A stretch of 6,732 nt of DNA from Candidatus Poseidonia sp. Its GTDB lineage: Archaea > Thermoplasmatota > Poseidoniia > Poseidoniales > Poseidoniaceae. Location of the stretch: assembly GCA_013330155.1 (NCBI GenBank), contig DUIU01000190.1:3532-10263 (forward strand). Reading direction: 5' to 3'. The notes below the pieces were generated by a model. It saw only the letters and a list, made by a program, of their open reading frames with translations, was not told where the DNA came from and searched no databases. A program made the position numbers and the translations under genes. Of the stretch, positions 1-5,695 are shown piece by piece. How positions within the stretch are numbered: position 1 is the stretch's first letter; every line of letters begins with the position of its first letter.

Positions 1-15
1 ATCTCGTTGACTGTC

Positions 16-60
16 GGCCATGTGGACGGGCATAGCATCCACACATGGCCCACACTTTTT
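16..60 (+). terminator. Imperfect inverted repeat followed by T5, possible terminator
   Basis: Bases 16-24 (GGCCATGTG) are exactly complementary to 42-50 (CACATGGCC), giving a 9-bp stem. A further GGA/TCC pairing (bases 24-26 with 38-40) is possible if a CA is bulged or shifted. A run of five T lies at 56-60 on the + strand. The element lies just past the 3' end of the leftward nuclease gene. Read on the + strand it resembles a hairpin-plus-T-run terminator for a rightward gene ending left of the window; one + frame has a TGA at 8-10. On the - strand there is no T run, so it is a poor terminator for the nuclease gene. The inverted repeat is directly visible; the function is a guess. Confidence 0.4.
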
Positions 61-85
61 GAAGGCTGAGTGCGATGCATCTGCC

Positions 86-1747
86 TCATCGAACGGAGAA
101 GGTCTCCATTCGTGTCTTTCGATTGTCGATTCGCAACTGAAGAATGCCTGAACGCCACCCGAGCTCCGCGCCCGTCATCGCCAATCCGTCTCCGGGACGA
201 AGGGAAAGGAGGCGTTGGTTAATGCTGGCGCCGAAAGCCACCACTTCAGCAAGATGGTGGCCATCCCACAGCATAATGGAGAGCATGGTCCATGGTTTCC
301 CGTCAATTCGGGTACCAGAGCGACGGCGAATGGACAAGACATGCCCTTTGACGTTCGCCCGCGTGCGCAAGAGACCGAGGCGAGTCAGTTCCGGAATCTC
401 GGAACCTTCCATCCCTTCTGGTTTCAACAACTTCGTCGAACGGTCAACGTACAAACGAGCTTGGTCCCTCCAGACTCCTGGAAGGGCATCGATGACAAGC
501 ACCTCTTGCTCAAGGTGTTCATGAAGGTCTGGAAAGGCCCCCGGTTCGCTCTCTTCAAGCGTTATGTGTTGATTGCCCACGACCAACACGGCTCCAAGAA
601 CATGTTCAGAAAAATGGTTTGGCATCGGCCCCCATGCCCCCGTTAGGCGACCGGTGACGGCCACCCTTCCCTGCACTTGACCGAGCGGAGCATAGGGGGC
701 AGTAATCTTGACATCAGGAAGATGGCGTATCCAATCAAGGTGTTCTGGAACCTCCCAATCCTCATCGTTGGAACGAGAGACACCGCACCACACACATCCT
801 GCTGCAGTACCATCACAGGCAGATTCAGGCGGGGCAGGAAACGGCATCACGCCAGAAGCATGGTCTTGCATCGAACGATGATGGAGTGCGTAAGTCTCCG
901 TCAATTCATCCATCTCCTCGGCCGATGGCACCTCATAGGGAACACGAGCACTGGCTTCCAAATACCATCCTTCCATTTCAGCAACGACTTCCCCTTCGTG
1001 GGTTGCATGCCAAAGCCAAGCATAGAACCGAAGTTGGTGTTCGAGCGACGAGGAAAACATTGACCCTGGATTACCCGATTTAATGTCAACAATTCGAATG
1101 CGACCGTCCCATCTCAACACCAGATCCAGTTCCCCAGAGGCCCAGCCATCAGGGTGATAGAGCCGTTGTGGTTGGTGGACACGCGGGTCCTTGAACCAAG
1201 GGCGAGCACATTCCCAAGCCTCATGCCATGTGATGTCAGAGCCTTTCTGCGACCATGCCGGAGAGGAGGAAGCAGTCCATGAGCGAAGTTCAACGTCTCG
1301 AACCTTCTCAGGAAGAGGAAAAGATGGAGGAGAACCAAGAGAGGGTTCGGGAACAGAAAACGGTTGGGTGTTCGTTCGACGAACCTCTAGGAACGGACCC
1401 CCTCCCGCTTCGTAGCATGCTTTGACCTCTTCAAAAAAAATCTCAAGGCCACCTGCTAGTCGTTCTTTCAACGAAGAAACAGAGACCGCCTCCCAAGCAT
1501 CATCGGCTGATTTCCAAAGGACCTCGTCCCAATCCTTTGTCCCCGTTTCCATGGCCGAAATGGAAACATCATCGAGTCGGGTGAACGCCCAGTCTCGAAG
1601 TTCTTCAAACGACGAGACTTCAGGCGGATGCATCATCAAAAGTTCACAAAGGGCATCCTCAAGCACAATTCCGAGAATTTGAGAAGGTCGAGTGGCGCCT
1701 CGAAGGCCAACCTGATAGCCCAATAACCATTGCTGCGGGCAACGCAA
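86..1747 (-). CDS. PD-(D/E)XK (RecB/Cas4/Dna2-like) nuclease with cysteine cluster and C-terminal OB-fold
   Basis: Likely a DNA nuclease or nuclease-derived repair protein. Residue numbers count from the TTG at 1747. The catalytic core reads GELDLVL (205-211) followed by VDIKSG (220-225), supplying the D208 and D221-x-K223 residues of the PD-(D/E)XK fold, then QLRFY (238-242), the Q-x3-Y motif of RecB-type nucleases. Cys3 plus C311, C318 and C321 (C-x6-C-x2-C) are placed like the four cysteines that hold an iron-sulphur cluster in Cas4, AddB and Dna2. Between Cys3 and the core lies a helical region with a Pro/Ser-rich stretch (about 130-147). The C-terminal part (about 465-545) has an OB-fold pattern (VKGHVLSI, LWDGHHLAEVVAFG, LRPGDGLAMTG), and 355-440 may be a second one. 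TTG is the first accepted start in frame, but it cuts the conserved Y-L-x-C-P motif, so the true start is probably upstream (about 1828, giving about 580 aa). It follows ABCE1 on the same strand. The family is clear; substrate and process are unknown. Confidence 0.8.
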   Translation of the reverse strand: MRCPQQWLLGYQVGLRGATRPSQILGIVLEDALCELLMMHPPEVSSFEELRDWAFTRLDDVSISAMETGTKDWDEVLWKSADDAWEAVSVSSLKERLAGGLEIFFEEVKACYEAGGGPFLEVRRTNTQPFSVPEPSLGSPPSFPLPEKVRDVELRSWTASSSPAWSQKGSDITWHEAWECARPWFKDPRVHQPQRLYHPDGWASGELDLVLRWDGRIRIVDIKSGNPGSMFSSSLEHQLRFYAWLWHATHEGEVVAEMEGWYLEASARVPYEVPSAEEMDELTETYALHHRSMQDHASGVMPFPAPPESACDGTAAGCVWCGVSRSNDEDWEVPEHLDWIRHLPDVKITAPYAPLGQVQGRVAVTGRLTGAWGPMPNHFSEHVLGAVLVVGNQHITLEESEPGAFPDLHEHLEQEVLVIDALPGVWRDQARLYVDRSTKLLKPEGMEGSEIPELTRLGLLRTRANVKGHVLSIRRRSGTRIDGKPWTMLSIMLWDGHHLAEVVAFGASINQRLLSLRPGDGLAMTGAELGWRSGILQLRIDNRKTRMETFSVR

Positions 1748-1825
1748 ATAGGTCGTGAGAGCGCTCGCTGAGAGTCGCCCTCGAGTCCGGCCAAGCGGGC
1801 CACCTCGTGGTGGAAGACCTACCGG

Positions 1826-1840
1826 TATGCCCCCACCTCC
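1826..1840 (-). promoter_or_regulatory. Ribosome-binding site and possible ATA start of the nuclease gene
   Basis: On the - strand GGAGG (1840 to 1836) is followed by seven bases and then an in-frame ATA (1828 to 1826). The L10e gene in this window has the same GGAGG with the same seven-base spacing to its ATG. Starting at ATA would add 27 residues, including R-L-S-A-S-A-L-T-T-Y directly ahead of L-R-C-P. This restores the S-x-S-x-L-x-x-Y-x-x-C-P motif that commonly opens RecB/AddB-type nuclease domains. No ATG, GTG or TTG lies in this frame between the ABCE1 stop (1868-1870) and 1747. The alternative is the ATG at 1842-1840, which reaches the nuclease frame only after a one-base shift in the G5 run at 1834-1830. 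The site is visible; its use is inferred. Confidence 0.45.
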
Positions 1841-1867
1841 ATAGGAAGAGGAGATGTACGCCTCACA

Positions 1868-3637
1868 TCATGCATCGTAAGAATAATAGTCACCACTGCT
1901 TCGTTGCTGTCGGTCTTTTCGACTCTCAGTTTTGTTGATTCGAGGACGCCGCGAGTCATGATCTCGACGGAAGGTGACGTCGACTCCAGAAAGAAAGTGA
2001 TTCATGCCTTCACGTAGATTGTAAGGGCCTGTCGCTTTTCCTTCAACACCGCCTTGTCCCTCAAACACCAACAAGGAATCAGAGACAATGTCGATGAAAT
2101 ACACATCGTGGTCAATGACAAAAGCTGACTTTTCATTGGCTTCCATGGTTCGACGGATGGCCTTGGCTGCTTCCATACGAGCGTTGGCGTCCAAGTGAGC
2201 AGATGGTTCATCCAAGAGGTAAAGGTCGGCATCCCTTCCAAGACATAGGGCGATGGATACAGATTGACGCTCACCACCGGAGAGTTTCTTGACACGCTTT
2301 GGAAGAAGTTGGTCTACACCAAGGGCCTTGATGACATTGACATGGAATTCCCCGCTTCGCCAGCGTGGTCCAAGTTCACTGTCAAGCCACAACTGGACCG
2401 TCCCATCAAAGTCAACATCGATGTGTTGTGGCTTGTAAGAGATGGTAGCATCAGCGGTAACCCAACCTTCGTCGTACTCATGCTCTCCTGCAAGGATTTT
2501 GATCATCGTGGATTTCCCAGTACCATTTGCACCGACCACACCGACCACTTCTGAGCGGTGTACGGCTCCATCACCAGAAGTAAGTTGAAAATTACCTAAC
2601 TTTTTCTCCAAACCGCCCCAACTCACCACCGGAGTTCCTCGTTCGGCTGCGCGGTCTCGATGGCGAAGGAATTTGATGGGCTTGTCGCGTATACGGACGT
2701 TTTCTTCTGGAAGGTAGCCATCCAGGTAGGCATTGATGGCTTTTCTTGTATTACGAGCAGGCGTGAAAATACCGTAAGCGCCCTTGACTCCATAGACGAC
2801 GTGGGTCAAGTCAGCGAGGACATCCAAGACGGCTAGATCGTGTTCAATGACGATGACACGCTTCTCCTCGGCCAATTCTTGGATGATTTTCACGATTCGC
2901 ATCCGTTCAAAGATATCGAGGTACGAGGAGGGTTCGTCAAAGAAATAAACGTCCACATCCCGAAGCAGCGTTGCACAAATGGCGACCCGTTGAAGTTCAC
3001 CACCTGAGAGCTGGTTCAAGGTGCGTTCGAGAAGGTGATCGATGCCCAGGTTGACGACCATCTCGTCATACAGCCCCCGTTCGTCAACTTTCTTCAGAAG
3101 AGAGGAGACGGTCCCTTCGACGCGTTTTGGTATTCGGTCAACATTTTGAGGTTTGAGGGCAACTTTCACCGTTTTCTTTTCCACGGCCGTGAGGAAATCT
3201 CTGAGCTCGCCCCGGGGAAGAGTTTCAATCACTTCACCCCATTCAGGTTCCTTGTTTTCCCAATCACCAAGGTTGGGAACAAGGCGCCCTGAAAGAACGC
3301 TCATGGCTGTTGATTTCCCCATTCCATTGGGACCAAGAATACCAACAACACGCTCTTGACTCGGTGTTGGAAGGCGGAAAAGGCGGAACCCATTCAACGA
3401 AAAACGATGAATCATGTCCGTGTCGAGTTCCGAGGGTAAGTTGATAATCATCACCGCATTATCTGGGCACAACTTTGCCCGAATGATGCACGGTGGGCAG
3501 GCGAACTCAGAGATTTTGATGGTCTTCCCTTCAACCACGATGCAATCCATTGAGCAGGTTTTCGACCACCGCTCCAAATACTCAAAGGCGTTGCTTTTCG
3601 GTTTGCAACGCTCTGGTACAACAACAGCGATTCTCAT
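1868..3637 (-). CDS. abce1: ABCE1 / RNase L inhibitor (RLI) ribosome-recycling ATPase with altered Fe-S domain
   Basis: Cytosolic twin-ATPase that, in characterised archaea and eukaryotes, splits ribosomes after termination together with the release factor (aRF1 or Pelota). The 589-aa length is typical. Domain order is an N-terminal Fe-S-type domain (1-70), NBD1 (Walker A GPNGMGKST 102-110, Q-loop Q164, signature LSGGELQR 210-217, Walker B FFDE 232-235, H266), a hinge (about 305-335), NBD2 (Walker A GANGTGKST 369-377, Q404, signature LSGGERQS 452-459, Walker B LLDE 474-477, H510) and the TFRRD...RPR...DRQQ...DYY tail typical of RLI. Both catalytic glutamates are present, so ATPase function looks intact. 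The oddity is the Fe-S domain: of eight canonical cysteines, only those at 11, 47, 50 and 57 remain. The other four positions are N16, Y20, W24 and R53, while C28 and C32 are extra. The ATG at 3637 opens with the usual MRIAVV and has a purine-rich GAGAGGGG six bases upstream. It lies 71 bases after L10e, which also serves the ribosome. Confidence 0.96.
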   Translation of the reverse strand: MRIAVVVPERCKPKSNAFEYLERWSKTCSMDCIVVEGKTIKISEFACPPCIIRAKLCPDNAVMIINLPSELDTDMIHRFSLNGFRLFRLPTPSQERVVGILGPNGMGKSTAMSVLSGRLVPNLGDWENKEPEWGEVIETLPRGELRDFLTAVEKKTVKVALKPQNVDRIPKRVEGTVSSLLKKVDERGLYDEMVVNLGIDHLLERTLNQLSGGELQRVAICATLLRDVDVYFFDEPSSYLDIFERMRIVKIIQELAEEKRVIVIEHDLAVLDVLADLTHVVYGVKGAYGIFTPARNTRKAINAYLDGYLPEENVRIRDKPIKFLRHRDRAAERGTPVVSWGGLEKKLGNFQLTSGDGAVHRSEVVGVVGANGTGKSTMIKILAGEHEYDEGWVTADATISYKPQHIDVDFDGTVQLWLDSELGPRWRSGEFHVNVIKALGVDQLLPKRVKKLSGGERQSVSIALCLGRDADLYLLDEPSAHLDANARMEAAKAIRRTMEANEKSAFVIDHDVYFIDIVSDSLLVFEGQGGVEGKATGPYNLREGMNHFLSGVDVTFRRDHDSRRPRINKTESRKDRQQRSSGDYYSYDA

Positions 3638-3708
3638 GGTTTTCCCCTCTCAACGTTGTGGAGCCCTTGCCCCAAAACAGAGGTGCCGGGCAAATAATTC
3701 TTCTCGGC
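3638..3708 (-). promoter_or_regulatory. L10e-ABCE1 spacer with ribosome-binding site and weak TATA-like box
   Basis: This 71-base gap separates the L10e stop from the ABCE1 ATG. On the - strand GAGAGGGG (3651 to 3644) ends six bases before the ATG and is a reasonable Shine-Dalgarno variant. An AT-rich AATTATTT (3699 to 3692) could be an archaeal TATA box about 55 bases before the start, which would give ABCE1 its own promoter in addition to read-through from L10e. No T run or stable hairpin stands out, so there is no clear terminator between the two genes. The RBS is fairly likely; the promoter is weak. Confidence 0.35.
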
Positions 3709-4248
3709 TCAAATGAGACCCTTGAGGTGCTCATGTCCACGGATGAGGCGAACGGTGCACGGCGTAGGGAATTTCATGCTCGCCTTGCGAAGAGCATCTC
3801 GAGCAGTGAGGTAGTTAGGTGCGTCAACATGAATGGAAATCACACGCTGACCACGCTTCACACGAGCAGCCGTTCCGACGTTCTTACCAAATGCACAGCG
3901 CATACCTTGAGAAACACGGTCAGCACCGGCACCGGTGGCTTGCTTGTTCTCTCGGAGGACATGGTGTGGGAAGGTGTGAATACGAAGAGCATAGCCCTGG
4001 GCGCCAGCTTCCTTACGGATGGTGGAGTTTGACACGACACGAGCGGCTTCAAGGGCCGTGTGTCGAATCTGAACATCGTTATCGGCTCGGAGTTCAAGGA
4101 CCACCTGGAACTCACCCGTCTCTGCAGCACGGCGGTTACCGACGTGGAATTGCATGATACGGTTGTTGGGAACACCACCGATGTACTTTCGACGGGTGTA
4201 GGCTGGGCCTTTCAAACGGCGGTACATCACTGCTGGTTTACGTGCCAT
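3709..4248 (-). CDS. rpl10e: Large-subunit ribosomal protein L10e (uL16 family, archaeal type)
   Basis: A 179-residue structural protein of the 50S subunit, the archaeal/eukaryotic counterpart of bacterial L16. It lies close to the A- and P-site tRNAs at the base of the stalk. The N-terminus MARKPAVMYRRLKGPAYTRR (1-20) and the block PHHVLREN (94-101), TGAGADRVS-GMR (105-117), AFGK--GTAARV (119-130) and ARDALRKAS (149-157) are diagnostic of L10e. The ATG at 4248 is chosen because family members begin here and because GGAGG sits seven bases upstream. An in-frame ATG at 4335 would add 29 non-conserved residues and would lie upstream of the TATA-like box. It is the first gene of the leftward group, followed by ABCE1. 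It looks complete and ordinary for the family, with the usual high content of Arg and Lys. Confidence 0.97.
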   Translation of the reverse strand: MARKPAVMYRRLKGPAYTRRKYIGGVPNNRIMQFHVGNRRAAETGEFQVVLELRADNDVQIRHTALEAARVVSNSTIRKEAGAQGYALRIHTFPHHVLRENKQATGAGADRVSQGMRCAFGKNVGTAARVKRGQRVISIHVDAPNYLTARDALRKASMKFPTPCTVRLIRGHEHLKGLI

Positions 4249-4255
4249 AGGTATG

Positions 4256-4260
4256 CCTCC
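4256..4260 (-). promoter_or_regulatory. Shine-Dalgarno site of L10e
   Basis: The - strand reads GGAGG seven bases before the ATG at 4248. This fixes the L10e start at M-A-R-K-P rather than at the in-frame ATGs further upstream. Confidence 0.75.
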
Positions 4261-4284
4261 AAGCATGCCTGCGACCAATGCTCC

Positions 4285-4296
4285 CCTTATGATATC
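4285..4296 (-). promoter_or_regulatory. TATA-like box for the leftward L10e-ABCE1-nuclease group
   Basis: The - strand reads GATATCATAAGG, the most AT-rich stretch in the 133-base gap between the divergent genes. It is centred about 42 bases before the L10e ATG. With the usual archaeal spacing of about 25 bases to the transcription start, the mRNA would begin near 4265, leaving a leader of about 17 bases that still contains the GGAGG site. The sequence is visible; promoter use is inferred. No comparably placed box was found for the rightward gene starting at 4382. Confidence 0.5.
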
Positions 4297-4381
4297 TCCG
4301 CACACGATTTCAATCCGTTCAACGCCAACAGCCACCCACTTGAAGCAAAGTCTTCATCATGCGCCGCTCCCAGCCCACCTC

Positions 4382-5587
4382 ATGGCTGGCGGATTGAGGG
4401 GTCTCCTTGAGGAGGAATCCGAACACCAGTGGCTCACCCTGTCGTTGTTTGCGGTGTTTGTGGTGTTTGGCGCCTTCGCCATCGACGCCACTGAGCATTT
4501 TGTTGGTGACCAAATTGTCAAGGTCGAAGCCTTGCATGATGGTGGTTTGGTGACTGAAATTGAGTACCACGATGACGGAGGCGCATACACGGCACTTGTG
4601 TATGCTCCAAACGCCGGCTACCACATGTTTACCGAACATGCCGATGGAACGAGCACCGCCATTTACAATCCTGAAACCAACGACATTGGTGGTCAAGTAA
4701 ATTTCATGAAAACCATGCCCGGCGGTGAACTTGTGTTTTCAGTTGAAGCCAACCAATTGATGGGCCTTCAAGGAAACATGATGATCACCTACGATTACAC
4801 CTCCTTCAACGAGAGTTTCACCATTCATGATGTCGCTGACCGAGTCGGTGCAACCTCAACGGATCGGCTTCTTTTGACCATGGAAGGGAGCAGTACATCG
4901 TTCCGAGGCATCGTTGCTGGCGTCCCCACAGCTGCCATGTCCATCTCATCGGGCGTCCATTGGCACCACATAGAAGCACATTCAGACGGCCTATGGGCGG
5001 CCATTGGAACGCATTCGAGCACGTCTGGAGCGGACGGTTCAAGCCCAGCCTCGCCCCAATCTCGACCCGTCCTAGGATGGATCACCTGGGCAGGAGACTC
5101 AAACACACCCGTGCTGCGTAACGTTCAGATGTTTGGAACGGGTATATTCCATGGTTTTGCTCAATCTGGCACGGACCTTGTCGTCGGTGGAACCGTGGAA
5201 AGCCTTGTCATATCAGCGGATGAGGAAGTAAAACCAATCAATGCACCTTGCGCCTTGGCCGTGAGTGATACTGAAGGAAAAGTTTGGTTCATCGGCGCCC
5301 TTGGAAGCACAACGTTGGCCACCTACCAAGAAGGAACCCTGGAACTCCACCAACTCAGCAGCCACGTCCCCGTTGATGTCACCGATGCTGATGCCCAAGG
5401 AGAACACGTTCAGATTCACGGAACGGATGGGGATGGAAACCCGATTCAATGGAGCATCGACATAACAGCCGATGGCTCTATAGAGAGTGGTCGTGGATTC
5501 CTCAACCTCCTTTTCTTGCTCTCAGGAGCCATCCTTCTTGCGATGATGGCTACCCACGCCATCGAACAACTTCGGCAAAAGGCATGA
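4382..5587 (+). CDS. Unrecognised extracytoplasmic protein anchored by N- and C-terminal membrane segments
   Basis: A 401-aa protein that I do not recognise. An acidic N-terminal tail (E10-E14) is followed by a hydrophobic segment at about 17-34 (WLTLSLFAVFVVFGAFAI). A second hydrophobic segment lies near the end (about 373-393), followed by a short tail with Arg and Lys. The roughly 340 residues between them are acidic, rich in Gly, Thr and Ser, and made of short alternating hydrophobic stretches separated by D/G turns (for example DGGLVTEIEYHDDGG). This suggests an all-beta, perhaps propeller-like, domain outside the membrane with both termini inside. It contains only one cysteine. The ATG at 4382 is preferred because it places the membrane segment close to the N-terminus; the upstream ATG at 4253 would add 43 low-quality residues overlapping the L10e promoter. 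No Shine-Dalgarno is seen, so it may be leaderless. It diverges from L10e and precedes mutS by 108 bases. No function is assigned. Confidence 0.8.
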   Translation: MAGGLRGLLEEESEHQWLTLSLFAVFVVFGAFAIDATEHFVGDQIVKVEALHDGGLVTEIEYHDDGGAYTALVYAPNAGYHMFTEHADGTSTAIYNPETNDIGGQVNFMKTMPGGELVFSVEANQLMGLQGNMMITYDYTSFNESFTIHDVADRVGATSTDRLLLTMEGSSTSFRGIVAGVPTAAMSISSGVHWHHIEAHSDGLWAAIGTHSSTSGADGSSPASPQSRPVLGWITWAGDSNTPVLRNVQMFGTGIFHGFAQSGTDLVVGGTVESLVISADEEVKPINAPCALAVSDTEGKVWFIGALGSTTLATYQEGTLELHQLSSHVPVDVTDADAQGEHVQIHGTDGDGNPIQWSIDITADGSIESGRGFLNLLFLLSGAILLAMMATHAIEQLRQKA

Positions 5588-5695
5588 AAGCGGTTTAACA
5601 CGGCAAATGCGACCTGTTCAACCAATGGCTTGAGAACCTTCATGTGCCCTCGTCGGTCTTGAAGAATTCCAGCGTAAGCCATGGAGTGTGCAGAG
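5588..5695 (+). promoter_or_regulatory. Intergenic region upstream of mutS
   Basis: This 108-base gap between the membrane protein and mutS holds a GGAG (5683-5686) nine bases before the ATG at 5696, acceptable as a ribosome-binding site. GTTTAAC near 5592-5598 is a weak TATA-like candidate. No hairpin with a T run is evident, so read-through from the upstream gene is possible. No convincing small gene was seen here on either strand. Confidence 0.3.

Noticed and set aside
1..33. Possible start of another leftward gene (ATG at 33 or 21, reading M-A-D-S-Q-R-D from 21 to the window edge).
   Set aside because: Only 7 to 11 codons are visible and several other ATGs in different frames overlap; nothing distinguishes a real gene.
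1..69. Open + frame from base 1 to a TGA at 67-69, possibly the tail of a rightward gene.
   Set aside because: Only 22 codons, no recognisable family, and the hairpin and T run would lie inside the coding region.
215..646. Open + strand frame of 143 codons opposite the nuclease gene.
   Set aside because: It lies antisense to a protein with clear nuclease motifs, and its own translation shows no domain pattern.
3550..4032. Open + strand frame of 160 codons antisense to L10e and the start of ABCE1.
   Set aside because: Both opposite-strand genes are strongly conserved families; this is a by-product of their codon pattern.
4249..4335. Longer L10e reading from the ATG at 4335.
   Set aside because: Family members start at M-A-R-K/R-P, GGAGG lies just before 4248, and the extension would cover the TATA-like box.
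4253..4381. 43-residue N-terminal extension of the membrane protein from the ATG at 4253.
   Set aside because: It would place the first membrane segment about 60 residues in, overlaps the L10e promoter region and has a non-protein-like composition.
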